Shown here: positions 27,062 through 35,824 of the stretch, piece by piece | How the letters are laid out: every line of letters begins with the position of its first letter | Position numbering within the stretch: the first letter of the stretch is position 1 | Assembly (NCBI RefSeq): GCF_022829545.1 | Contig: NZ_JAKSYM010000343.1 | Coordinates: forward strand, 1-64,000 | Length of the DNA: 64,000 bases | Reading direction: 5' to 3' | DNA from: Methylobacterium sp. J-030 | GTDB taxonomy: Bacteria > Pseudomonadota > Alphaproteobacteria > Rhizobiales > Beijerinckiaceae | Made by a program: the position numbers and the translations under genes | Notes under the pieces: generated by a model | The model's database searches: none | Seen by the model: the letters and a program-made list of their open reading frames with translations, nothing else | Told to the model about the DNA's origin: nothing

Positions 27062-27089
27062 TTTATTGATCCGCGCTGCGGGGCGTCAA
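27062..27089 (-). promoter_or_regulatory. Predicted sigma-70-type promoter of the carrier-protein operon
   Basis: On the minus strand TTGACG (27089-27084) and AATAAA (27067-27062) are separated by 16 bases, in an AT-rich pocket directly upstream of the carrier gene. Transcription would begin near 27055, about 24 bases before the TTG start and just upstream of its AAGGAG. Confidence 0.45.
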
Positions 27090-27398
27090 ATATTCTGGTG
27101 ATTAATAGTAAATAACCGGCCGATCGGAGCCGTTAAGATGTCGGGCTTGGCGTAGGCCGGGACGCCATCGGCTGCTCCTTCTTGCACGCATTCGCTTTCC
27201 AATGACTTTCGAGCGCGAATCGGCGCATGTTTCAGCCTGGACATGTGGACAAGACTGACGTTCGGCCCCTGAGTGCCGTCATCGCCGCCGCCTGTTCAGC
27301 AAGAATCCCGAGACTTCGTGACTCCGCACGGGCGGATCCGGCATGGTGCCGCCTCGCCCCGGCCGGGCGAGTGATCTCTGGCAGGTGGCCGACGCGCG
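27090..27398. other. Divergent spacer, carrier operon / exopolysaccharide cluster
   Basis: No gene is seen. AT-rich sequence at about 27085-27120 (ATTAATAGTAAATAA) stands out against the GC-rich background and may hold regulatory sites for either side. Confidence 0.4.
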
Positions 27399-28487
27399 AT
27401 GCTCTACAATCTGCAGATCCTGCGTGCCCTGGCGGCCTACCTCGTCTTCGTGACGCATTTCGGCCTGTACGCCGGCCCGGTCCTGCCGCGACCAGACTTC
27501 CTTGCCTTCGGGGCGGCCGGCGTGGACGTGTTCTTCGTCCTGTCGGGCTTCATCATGTTCGTGAGCACGGGCGGGCGCGATGAGGGCGTCGGCGCGTTCC
27601 TGCTGCGGCGGGTCGCACGGGTGGTTCCCGTCTACTGGCTCGTCACCCTGGCACTCGCGTCGATGGCGCTGGCCGGCCTGAAGCCGATCGGCATCGTGGA
27701 GTTCCGGCCGGACTACCTGATCCAGTCGCTGCTGTTCCTGCCGTTCTCCCGGGGCGGCTACATCGAGCCGCTGAACTCCGTCGGCTGGACCCTCAACTAC
27801 GAGATGTTCTTCTACGTGGTCTTCGCAGGGCTGCTGCTGGTGCCGGCTTTGGGGCAGCGCGCCGTGGCGGCGGCCGGAATCTTCCTCGGCCTGACCCTGC
27901 TGGGTCTCGTGCCGGTCCCGGGCCTGTACTGGGCCTACTATACAAAGCCGATCCTGCTCGAATTCGCCGCCGGCATCGGGCTCGGCTACGCCTATCTGCG
28001 GCTGAGGACACCGCCGGCGGGGTTCCCAGTCCGGCGCGCTGCGGGCACCGCCTTCGCGGCGGCCGGACTGCTGATCCTCGGCGGCCACGCCGCCGCCTTC
28101 GCCTTCGGTGTGCAGCCCGAATTTTCGGGCTTCGTCCGGCCCCTGGTCTGGGGTTCCGCCGCGACCCTCGTCGTCGGTGCGATGCTGCTGCTGGAGCGCG
28201 GCGGCATCAGGCTGCGCTCGCCCTGGCTCTTGTCTCAGGGGAACGCCAGCTACTCGTTCTACCTCGTCCACAATCTGATGCTGCACGCCACGTCCAAGGT
28301 CGTCTCCGTCCTGCCCGTCTCAGGCCTCACCCGGGCCGGGCTGATCTTCCTGATCGCGTTCGGGGCCTCCGCCGCTCTGGGAGAAGCGCTGTTTCGCTGG
28401 GTCGAAGCCCCGATGAACGCGATCCTGCGGCGCCGGTTCGACCGCCGACCGATCCCCGCACCGCTCCGCAGCGCACTGACGCCCTGA
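27399..28487 (+). CDS. Acyltransferase family 3 (OafA/ExoZ-like) membrane protein
   Basis: A 362-residue polytopic inner-membrane acyltransferase with about ten hydrophobic segments. The N-terminal LQILRALAAYLVFVTHF holds the conserved R and H, and FGAAGVDVFFVLSGFIM is the family signature. RRVARVVPVYWLVTL and YSFYLVHNLML are also characteristic. Members O-acetylate or succinylate surface polysaccharides. The ATG at 27399 begins right at the first helix. It is on the plus strand at the head of the glycan cluster, so it probably decorates that exopolysaccharide. A 360-base spacer separates it from the first glycosyltransferase, so it may be a separate unit. Confidence 0.92.
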   Translation: MLYNLQILRALAAYLVFVTHFGLYAGPVLPRPDFLAFGAAGVDVFFVLSGFIMFVSTGGRDEGVGAFLLRRVARVVPVYWLVTLALASMALAGLKPIGIVEFRPDYLIQSLLFLPFSRGGYIEPLNSVGWTLNYEMFFYVVFAGLLLVPALGQRAVAAAGIFLGLTLLGLVPVPGLYWAYYTKPILLEFAAGIGLGYAYLRLRTPPAGFPVRRAAGTAFAAAGLLILGGHAAAFAFGVQPEFSGFVRPLVWGSAATLVVGAMLLLERGGIRLRSPWLLSQGNASYSFYLVHNLMLHATSKVVSVLPVSGLTRAGLIFLIAFGASAALGEALFRWVEAPMNAILRRRFDRRPIPAPLRSALTP

Positions 28488-28847
28488 TCGCGATCCAGCC
28501 CGCACGGACCAACTCCCGGCAATGTGCGCGTGCAAGAGACGGAGCCGGATCGGCACGGCTCCGGTGCAGCTCCTGTTCGGCGTCGTCCCGTTACGGGCCT
28601 TGCGACCCCGGAAAGACGCGGCGCGACACCGCCAAATCATTAACCAAAAATTGAAACAGAAATTAAGCTTAATATCGGGCGTTGACTCAACATCAGCACT
28701 AATTGAGGCCAAACGCTACGTATTCACTTCTTTTTTAAACACCCGGGCTCATCTAACGTAGCCAGTGCGCCTCTGCTCACCGTCCCTCGTGAGGTCGGCA
28801 GGCGGATAGTCTTTTTCCGATCCCGGCGCATCGACGAGGAAGTTGTA
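28488..28847. other. AT-rich leader of the exopolysaccharide cluster
   Basis: No gene is seen. Bases 28636-28745 are strikingly AT-rich, with TTAACC, TTGAAA and TTGACT elements; I could not pair them with convincing -10 boxes at the right spacing. The main promoter and operators for the 28848-39993 genes are likely here. Confidence 0.45.
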
Positions 28848-30017
28848 ATGCGGGTCGCCATCGTTCACGATTGGTTGTATGTCGTCGGCGGAGCCGAGCG
28901 CGTCCTCGAGCAAATCCTGCGGATCTACCCGGACGCGGACGTTTTCACGCTGTTCGACTTCCTGCCTGCGGCGGATCGGGCACGGATCGGCTACACGCAC
29001 GCGCAAACGAGCTTCCTGCAGCGCATGCCCTTCGCGCGCACCCGGCACCGGGCCTATCTGCCGCTGATGCCGATCGCGATCGAGCAGTTCGACCTGTCGG
29101 GCTACGATCTCATCATCTCGTCGAGCTACGCCGTCGCCAAGGGTGTCCTGACCGGCCCCGACCAACTCCACATCTCATACGTGCACTCGCCCATGCGCTA
29201 CGCCTGGGACCTGCAGCACACCTACCTGCGCGAGAGCGGCTGCGACACGGGTCTGAAGGGGGCGCTCGCCCGCATCGTCCTGCACTGGATGCGCCTGTGG
29301 GACGTCCGCACGGCCGCCGGACCCGACGCGGTCGTGGCCAACTCCGCCTTCGTGGCCCGGCGCATCCGGAAGGTCTACGGCCGCACCGCCAAGGTGATCC
29401 ATCCGCCAATCACGCTGTCGAGCGACCGGTCCGACGGCCCGCGCGGCGACCACTTCCTGGTGGCGAGCCGGCTCGTCCCCTACAAGAACGTGGAGGCCGT
29501 GGTCCGGGCCTTCGCGGAACTCCCGGATCTCCACCTCGTGGTGGCCGGCAGCGGTCCCGATGCCGCGCGGCTGCGGGCGATCGCCGGCCCCAATGTCTCG
29601 TTCACGGGCTTCGTGTCCGACGCGGGGCTGCGCCAGCTCATGGCCACCGCCCGCGGCTTCATCTTCGCCGCCGAGGAGGATTTCGGGATCATCGTGCTGG
29701 AGGCCTCCTCGGAGGGCACGCCGGTCCTCGCGCTCGGCCGCGGCGGCGCGCGCGAGACGGTCCAGGTGCGCGGCCCCCAGCGGTCCGGAATGTTCTTCGA
29801 CAAGCCGGAGCCTGAGGCGATCGCCGGCTGCGTGCGCGGCTTCATCCAGCAGGAACACAACTTCACCCGCGAGGCCTGCCGGGCGCAGGCCGACCAGTTC
29901 TCGGCCGAACTGTTCCGGGTCCGCTTCTCCCGCTTCGTGGATGAACAGATGGCCCTGCACCAAACGGTCTGCGAACCGCCGACGCGCATCCTGCCGCGCC
30001 TGGAAGCTGTGAGCTGA
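28848..30017 (+). CDS. Glycosyltransferase, GT4 family
   Basis: A 389-residue cytosolic GT-B enzyme. The N-terminal RVAIVHDWLYVVGGAERVLEQI carries the acceptor-side GGAE motif. HISYVHSPMRYAWD is typical of a mannosyltransferase-like subgroup (WbaZ-like). The donor site AAEEDFGIIVLEASSEGTPVLAL shows the E(x)7E pattern. ATG at 28848 with AGGAAG upstream. It is the first gene of the compact run that continues to the polymerase; the next gene begins five bases after its stop. Sugar and linkage unknown. Confidence 0.93.
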   Translation: MRVAIVHDWLYVVGGAERVLEQILRIYPDADVFTLFDFLPAADRARIGYTHAQTSFLQRMPFARTRHRAYLPLMPIAIEQFDLSGYDLIISSSYAVAKGVLTGPDQLHISYVHSPMRYAWDLQHTYLRESGCDTGLKGALARIVLHWMRLWDVRTAAGPDAVVANSAFVARRIRKVYGRTAKVIHPPITLSSDRSDGPRGDHFLVASRLVPYKNVEAVVRAFAELPDLHLVVAGSGPDAARLRAIAGPNVSFTGFVSDAGLRQLMATARGFIFAAEEDFGIIVLEASSEGTPVLALGRGGARETVQVRGPQRSGMFFDKPEPEAIAGCVRGFIQQEHNFTREACRAQADQFSAELFRVRFSRFVDEQMALHQTVCEPPTRILPRLEAVS

Positions 30018-30022
30018 CGCCG

Positions 30023-32224
30023 ATGTCCATGTCTCTGGTCACGGTCGATCTGAACGAGCGGAATCCGGTCCGCGCCGGGCCGCCGGAGCAGACGCGCGGC
30101 AGCCCGCTCGCCGCGCCGCTGCTGCGGATCTGGCGGCGGCGCTACCTGTTCGCGACGGTCTTCGTCCTGGTCTTCGGCCTCGCCGTGACCGCGCTGACGA
30201 TGATCCCGCCGCAATACGTGGCGAGCGGCTCGGTGATCGTCGCCGAAGCGGAGCCCGGCGCTCACAACGCCTCCATGGCCTGGATCCAGAAGATCGGCGA
30301 CCCGGCCGACATCGAGAGCCAGATCCTGGTGATCCGCTCGCCGCGGCTGCTGCGGCTCGCGATCGATGCGGGCCTCACCACATCCGTCCTGGCCGAGTGC
30401 CGCGCCGCCGCCAGCGGCGGGAAGCCGGGACCGATCTCGGAGAAGAAGGAGGCCGCCTGCACCAAGCTCGTGGCCGACCGCAACGCCTTGGTCGAGTACC
30501 TGCTCAAGCGCTACACCGTGATCAGCTCGGGGCGCTCGCGGATCATCACCATCGCCTACCGGTCGCCGCTGCCCGAGGTGGCGCAGACGATGACCAACGC
30601 GCTGATCGACGCCTTCCTCGACGACCAGCGCGAGGCCCAGGCCTCCAGCCGCAAGGCGGCCTCCGACTGGCTCCACACGGAGATCAGCCAGCTCGATGCC
30701 TCGATCCGCGAGGACGAGACCCGGATCCAGACGTTCCGCCGCCGCAAGGGCCTTTTGAAGGGCACCAACGCGCCGATCAGCGCCGAGCGCCTGACCAGCA
30801 TCAGCCAGCAGCTCGCCGCCGCCGAGGCGTCCAAGGCGGACGCCGCCGCGCGCCTCGGCGAGATCGAGAGCCGGAATCCGCGCGGCGCCGACACCGCCCC
30901 GGCGGTCCTATCGAGCCCCACGATCGTTGCGCTGAAGCAGCAATTGAGCGGCGTCTCCGCGCAGCTCGCCAACCAGAGCACGCTGCTGGGGGCGAACCAC
31001 CCGGCCATCCGGGCGCTGACGACGGAGCGGGCCAGCCTGCGCGAGCGCATCGACCAGGAGATCCGCAACGTCGCCCAGGGCCTGCGCAAGACCTACGACG
31101 CCTCGAACGCCCTGGCCCAGTCCCTGCGCGCGCAATTGGAAAGTGCCAAGACCGAGGCCGCCGCAGCCATGGACGACGAGGCCTCGATCGAGGGCATGGT
31201 CCGCAACGCGGAGATCAAGCGCACCCGCTACGCCGACCTCGTGAAGCGCGCGGGCGAGCTGGAGACCGAGCGACGCATCCTCACCGGCAGCACGCGGCTC
31301 GTGAGCCTCGCCGAGCTGCCGCAGGAGCCGTTCTCGCCCAAGGCCGTGCCGTTCCTGGCGGGCGGGTTCGTGCTGGCGGGCGTGTTGGCGGCGGCGGCGG
31401 CCCTGCTGCGCGACTTCACCGACCAGAGGGTCCGCAACCCGGCACAGATCATGGCCGGCACCGGCGCCCCGGTCTTCGCCCAGCTTCCCTCGCTGGAGGC
31501 CCCCGGGCTGGTCGAGCGCCTCTCCGACCGGCGCCGGGAGCTCGATCTGCCGGAGGCCCTGGAGCGCGCCCGGGTCGATCCGGTGATGCAGACCGTGCTG
31601 CGCAACCTGCACGCCCATCTCGTCCTGGCGGGGGGCGGCGAGTCCCGGCTCGTCCTGGTAACCTCGTCGAAGCCGCGCGAGGGCAAATCCTTCACGGCCT
31701 TCGCGCTCGCCGCCGTCGGCGCGGCGGGCGGGCGGCGGGTGCTGGTGGTCGAGTGCGACCTGCGCCGGCCGAACTTCGATGCCTCGCTCGGTCTCGGGCG
31801 GGGACCGGGTCTCGTCGGGGTGCTGCGTGGCGAGGTCAGCCCCGCCGAGGCGGTGATCAGGGCGGACCGGTACGACGTGATCCCGGCGGGCACGCCGACC
31901 TCGGGCTCGACCGACCTGCTCATGAGCGAGCGCATGGCGGACTTCCTGCGCTGGACCCGCCGCTACGACCTCGTGCTGCTCGACAGCCCGCCGACCAGCC
32001 TGCTGATGGACGCCGCGATGCTCGCCCGCCACGCGGACGGCGTGCTCTGCTGCGCCCGCTACGGCCGCTCGCAGCTCTCGGACATCGTCGAGACCGTCAC
32101 GAACCTCCGGCAGGCCGGCGGCACCGTGCTCGGGATTGCGATGACCATGGTCCGCTCGGGCCGCCAGCCGACCTACGAGGTCATGCGGCTGCCCGAGCCC
32201 CGTGCCGCCGGGGCCGCGCGATGA
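30023..32224 (+). CDS. Polysaccharide co-polymerase / BY-kinase-like protein (Wzc/ExoP type)
   Basis: A 733-residue protein that would set chain length and drive export of the polymer. A membrane helix at about residues 43-63 opens the Wzz domain. A long periplasmic coiled-coil region (about 200-420) and a second helix (about 450-470) follow, then a cytosolic ATPase domain. The P-loop reads SSKPREGKS (about 549-557), the A' motif reads VVECDLRRP (Glu for the first Asp), and Walker B is LVLLDSPPT. The C-terminus has a single Tyr (PTYEVMRL) and no Tyr cluster, so classic autophosphorylation looks limited. Its stop overlaps the next start (ATGA). Confidence 0.93.
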   Translation: MSMSLVTVDLNERNPVRAGPPEQTRGSPLAAPLLRIWRRRYLFATVFVLVFGLAVTALTMIPPQYVASGSVIVAEAEPGAHNASMAWIQKIGDPADIESQILVIRSPRLLRLAIDAGLTTSVLAECRAAASGGKPGPISEKKEAACTKLVADRNALVEYLLKRYTVISSGRSRIITIAYRSPLPEVAQTMTNALIDAFLDDQREAQASSRKAASDWLHTEISQLDASIREDETRIQTFRRRKGLLKGTNAPISAERLTSISQQLAAAEASKADAAARLGEIESRNPRGADTAPAVLSSPTIVALKQQLSGVSAQLANQSTLLGANHPAIRALTTERASLRERIDQEIRNVAQGLRKTYDASNALAQSLRAQLESAKTEAAAAMDDEASIEGMVRNAEIKRTRYADLVKRAGELETERRILTGSTRLVSLAELPQEPFSPKAVPFLAGGFVLAGVLAAAAALLRDFTDQRVRNPAQIMAGTGAPVFAQLPSLEAPGLVERLSDRRRELDLPEALERARVDPVMQTVLRNLHAHLVLAGGGESRLVLVTSSKPREGKSFTAFALAAVGAAGGRRVLVVECDLRRPNFDASLGLGRGPGLVGVLRGEVSPAEAVIRADRYDVIPAGTPTSGSTDLLMSERMADFLRWTRRYDLVLLDSPPTSLLMDAAMLARHADGVLCCARYGRSQLSDIVETVTNLRQAGGTVLGIAMTMVRSGRQPTYEVMRLPEPRAAGAAR

Positions 32225-33420
32225 CCGGTGCGCTGTCCGCCGACGGGTTGGCCATCCGCACCGGCGAGCCCGGGACCCGCCCCCGCGTCCTGTTCGTGTC
32301 CCACACCGGCACGATGTCGGGGGCCGAGCTCGTCCTGCGCGACGCCGTTCGCCCCTGGACCGGCTCGACGGCGTTCCTGTTCGAGGACGGCGCGCTGGCC
32401 GATGTCCTCCGCGGCGCCGGCCTCACGATCCGCCTCGCCCGGCGGGGCAGCGGCCTGTCGGGCCTGCGCCGGGACGCCTCGGTCCTGCGGGCTCTGCCGA
32501 AACTCGGGCGGCTCGCCGGGCTCGCGCTGGAGATCGCCCGCGCGGCCCGCGCCTGCGATGTCGTCTACGCCAACTCGCAAAAGGCCTTCCTGCTCGCGGC
32601 GATTCCCGCGCGCCTCGTCGGGCGGCCGATCCTCTGGCACCTGCACGACATCCTCGACGGCGCCCATTTCGGTCGCGCCCAGCGCATCGTGCAGGCGCGC
32701 CTCGCCAACCTGTGCGCGGCCCGGGTCGTCGTGCCCTCGCGGGCCGCGGCGGACGCTTTCATCAAGGTTGGCGGATCTGCGTCCCGCGTCAGCGTCGTGC
32801 CGAACGGGCTCGATCTCGACCTCGATCCCCGATCCCCGGCGGCCCTGCGGGCGGAACTCGGCCTGCCGGCCGGCCCCCTGATCGGGGTGTTCAGCCGCCT
32901 CGCGCCCTGGAAGGGTCAGGATGTGGTGATCGAGGCGCTGGCGAGGATCCCGGATCTTCGCGGCATCGTGGTCGGAACGGCGCTGTTCGGTGAGGATGCC
33001 TACGCGGCCCGGCTGCGCACGCTGGCGGCGGAACTCGGCGTGGCGGACCGGGTGCTGTTCCTCGGCCAGCGCTCCGATGTACCCCGGCTGATGCAGGCGG
33101 TCGACGCGGTGGTGCATCCCTCGGTCGATCCCGAGCCCTTCGGCCGGACGCTCGTGGAGGCGATGCTGGCCGGCGTGCCGGTGATCGCCACCGATGCGGG
33201 CGCCTCCGCCGAGATCCTCGATGGCGGTGCGGCCGGCACGCTCGTACCGCCGCGCCGGCCCGATCGTCTCGCCGCCGCCCTGGCCGCGGTCTTGGCCGAT
33301 CCTGATGCGTTCGCAGAGCGCACCCGCCTCGCGCGGGACCGGGCGCGCACGCGCTACGGCGCGGCCGGCATGCAGCAGGCCCTCGCGACCCTCATCCTCG
33401 AAACCGTTGCCCGCGCCTGA
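32221..33420 (+). CDS. Glycosyltransferase, GT4 family
   Basis: A 399-residue GT-B enzyme. VLFVSHTGTMSGAELVLRD is the acceptor-domain glycine-rich loop. ILWHLHDILDG and VVPNGLDLD precede the donor domain. HPSVDPEPFGRTLVEAMLAGVPVIATDAGASAEIL gives the E(x)7E signature. The ATG at 32221 overlaps the co-polymerase stop by four bases, implying coupled translation; the frame is open far upstream only as a composition artefact. The first about 20 residues are a non-conserved extension before the first strand. Sugar specificity unknown. Confidence 0.93.
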   Translation: MTGALSADGLAIRTGEPGTRPRVLFVSHTGTMSGAELVLRDAVRPWTGSTAFLFEDGALADVLRGAGLTIRLARRGSGLSGLRRDASVLRALPKLGRLAGLALEIARAARACDVVYANSQKAFLLAAIPARLVGRPILWHLHDILDGAHFGRAQRIVQARLANLCAARVVVPSRAAADAFIKVGGSASRVSVVPNGLDLDLDPRSPAALRAELGLPAGPLIGVFSRLAPWKGQDVVIEALARIPDLRGIVVGTALFGEDAYAARLRTLAAELGVADRVLFLGQRSDVPRLMQAVDAVVHPSVDPEPFGRTLVEAMLAGVPVIATDAGASAEILDGGAAGTLVPPRRPDRLAAALAAVLADPDAFAERTRLARDRARTRYGAAGMQQALATLILETVARA

Positions 33421-33459
33421 CGGGCGATCCTGACCGCGATCGGAGTTGCCGGAGCCGCC

Positions 33460-34596
33460 ATGCCGCGCGTCCTCGTGAACATGCCGAGCCAGTTCGGCGG
33501 CCGCCCGTCAGGTGTGGCCCTCGTGGCCTTCCGGGTCATCGCCGGCCTGCTCGACCGGGGCGCCTTCGCGGTGGTGCTGCGCTCGCCCTGGACCCGCGAA
33601 CAGCTCCCACCCGCCATCCGCGACCGGATCGAGGTCGTGACCGTGCCGCGCCCGCGCATCATGCTGCTCGACGTCGTGCGGCAGGCCGTCGCCGTGCCGA
33701 GGCTGTGCCGCGCCCTGGACATCGATCTCGTGCTGAACGCCGACCCCTACGGCGCGGCCTTCGGGGGCCGCGCGCGGGTCAGCGTCGTGCACGACCTCTA
33801 CTTCCGCACGATGCCCGGCCGGCGCCGCTCGCGCGAAGCGCTGACCACCGATCCGATCTTCCGCTTCGTCCTGGCCAACAGCGCCCGTGTGATCACCGTC
33901 TCCGAATCGACGAGGACCGACCTCTGCCGGTCCTACCCCTTCGTCCGGGACCGCACCCACACCGTTCCCTCGGCCGCGATGCTCGATCCGGAGGCCGCCG
34001 ACCCGGCCCCCGAGCCGCCGGCCGGACCGTTCGTCCTTGCGGTCGGCAACGCCCTGTACAACAAGAATTTCTCCACGCTCGCCCGGGCCGTGTCCGCCCT
34101 GGGACGCCCGGAAATCGGCATCGTCCACGTCGGCGAGGATCCCGGCGAGACGATCGCCGCGGCGCTCGACGGGGCGCCGGTCCGGCTGATGCGCCTCTCC
34201 CGGATCAGCGACGGCCAACTGGCTTCGCTCTACCGGACCGCCCTGTGCCTGTGCGTGCCATCGTTCTCGGAGGGGTTCTGCCTCCCAATCCTGGAAGCGC
34301 AGGCCCTGGGCTGCCCGGTGATCTGCTCCGACCGGTCCGCGACGCCCGAGATCGCGGGCGCGGGCGCGCTGACCTTCGACCCGGACGACGCTGGGGCGCT
34401 CGCCGCCTGCCTCGCCCGCCTCCTCGACACGCCGGATCTGCGCGCCGCGCTGATCGCCCGCGGGCATGGGAACGTGCGCCAGTACGACTGGGCCGAGACC
34501 GCCCGCCGCTACGAGGCGCTGATGCTCGACGTGCTCCGCGAGGCCGCGCGTGGAAAACCCGCCCAAGAGGTGCCCCATGCGCATCCTGCACCTTAG
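33460..34596 (+). CDS. Glycosyltransferase, GT4 family (mannosyltransferase-like)
   Basis: A 378-residue GT-B enzyme. The N-domain has VNMPSQFGGRPSGV; VSVVHDLYFRTMPG and ITVSESTRTDL are as in WbaZ/mannosyltransferase-type members. The donor-site motif is SFSEGFCLPILEAQALGCPVICSDRSATPEI. The ATG at 33460 is preceded by GGAG at good spacing. Its last 20 bases overlap the next gene, which starts at 34577. It belongs to the continuous run 28848-38675. Substrate unknown. Confidence 0.92.
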   Translation: MPRVLVNMPSQFGGRPSGVALVAFRVIAGLLDRGAFAVVLRSPWTREQLPPAIRDRIEVVTVPRPRIMLLDVVRQAVAVPRLCRALDIDLVLNADPYGAAFGGRARVSVVHDLYFRTMPGRRRSREALTTDPIFRFVLANSARVITVSESTRTDLCRSYPFVRDRTHTVPSAAMLDPEAADPAPEPPAGPFVLAVGNALYNKNFSTLARAVSALGRPEIGIVHVGEDPGETIAAALDGAPVRLMRLSRISDGQLASLYRTALCLCVPSFSEGFCLPILEAQALGCPVICSDRSATPEIAGAGALTFDPDDAGALAACLARLLDTPDLRAALIARGHGNVRQYDWAETARRYEALMLDVLREAARGKPAQEVPHAHPAP

Positions 34597-35824
34597 CTCC
34601 CTCTACACGCCCGAGCAGGTCGGCGGCGCCGAGCTGATGGTGGAGACCCTCGCTCGGACGCAGGCCGCCCTCGGCCACGCCGTCGCGGTCGCCTGCACGG
34701 CGCGGCAGGAGGCGGCGCCGGTCGTACAGGACGGTGTCACGGTCTACCGGACCGGATACGCCACGCCGTTCCACATCCTCGACTGGCCGAAGCACGGGCG
34801 CCTCAGCCGCCTGCGCTTCAAGCTTGCGAACCAGTGGAACCGGACGATCCTCGCCCGGATGGCCGCGGCGGTCCGCGATTTCGCGCCGGACGTGGCGAAC
34901 ACGCACTCGATCTCGGAGCTGCCGCCTGCGGTCTGGCCGATGCTGGAGAGGCTCGGCGTGCCGGTGGTGCACACGCTCCACGACTTCACCAGCCTCTGCA
35001 CCAACGGCGCGATGTCCCGGCACGGCAAGGCCTGCGCCGGCCAGCACCTGAAATGCCGGCTCTACGCGGAGCCGCATCGTCACTGCCAGCGGGCAATCTC
35101 CGCCGTCGCCGCCGTGGGGACCGACCTGCTCGACCGCCACCTCGCCGCCGGCTTCTTCGGCACGGTTGCGCCGGCCCTGCGCCGGGTCATATGGAACCCG
35201 ATCCCGCCCGGCGCCCCTTCGACGCGGCGGCCGCGGGCGCCGGGTGAGCCCGTGCGCTTCGGCTATCTCGGCCGCATCGAAGCCTGCAAGGGCGCCGACA
35301 TCCTGTTCACCGCCTGCCGCAGCCTGCCGCCGCAGGGCTGGAGCCTCGCGGTGGCCGGGCGTGCGGTGGACGGGCTCGCCCCCTATCGCGCCATGGCCGA
35401 GGGGCTGCCCGTCAGCTTCCTGGGCTTCGCCGAGCGTGACGCCTTCCTCGACGGGATCGACTGCCTGGTCGTCCCCCCGATCTGGCCGGAGCCCTTCGGC
35501 CGTACCGTCGCGGAGGCCTATGCCCGGGGCGTTCCGGTGATCGGGACCGCCATCGGCGGCATCGGGGAGCAGATCGGCCCCGGCCCCTGGCTGGTCCCGC
35601 CCGGGGATGCCGACGCCCTCGCGAGCGCCATGACCCGGATCGTCGCCGAGCCGGGCCGGCTCGCGGAGGGCCTCGGCCGCGCCGCGGCGATCCGCGCCGG
35701 AATCGACCCCGCCGCCGTGGCGGACGCCTACCTCGACCTCTACGCGGCGACCCGCGACGCCGCGTGCCCCGAACCACGCCCCGCGACCGCGGAGCGCCCG
35801 CAGCTCAGCGAGTGCCGTCCATGA
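34577..35824 (+). CDS. Glycosyltransferase, GT4 family (tandem paralogue 1)
   Basis: A 415-residue GT-B enzyme beginning RILHLSSLYTPEQVGGAE. THSISELPPAVWPML and HTLHDFTSLC form the acceptor domain. PIWPEPFGRTVAEAYARGVPVIGTAIGGI is the donor signature. I chose the ATG at 34577 because it begins exactly at the first beta strand and AAGAGG precedes it; an upstream start at 34550 adds nine residues. It is clearly paralogous to the following gene: the first 170 residues align strongly, including VTVYR, DWPK and NTHS, so the pair probably arose by tandem duplication. Its stop overlaps the next ATG (ATGA). Confidence 0.92.
   Translation: MRILHLSSLYTPEQVGGAELMVETLARTQAALGHAVAVACTARQEAAPVVQDGVTVYRTGYATPFHILDWPKHGRLSRLRFKLANQWNRTILARMAAAVRDFAPDVANTHSISELPPAVWPMLERLGVPVVHTLHDFTSLCTNGAMSRHGKACAGQHLKCRLYAEPHRHCQRAISAVAAVGTDLLDRHLAAGFFGTVAPALRRVIWNPIPPGAPSTRRPRAPGEPVRFGYLGRIEACKGADILFTACRSLPPQGWSLAVAGRAVDGLAPYRAMAEGLPVSFLGFAERDAFLDGIDCLVVPPIWPEPFGRTVAEAYARGVPVIGTAIGGIGEQIGPGPWLVPPGDADALASAMTRIVAEPGRLAEGLGRAAAIRAGIDPAAVADAYLDLYAATRDAACPEPRPATAERPQLSECRP

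Noticed and set aside
30397..33420. 1007-codon plus-strand frame crossing the co-polymerase gene into the next glycosyltransferase
   Set aside because: Only its last 399 codons (from 32221) encode protein-like sequence; the first 600 are an out-of-frame reading of the co-polymerase gene.
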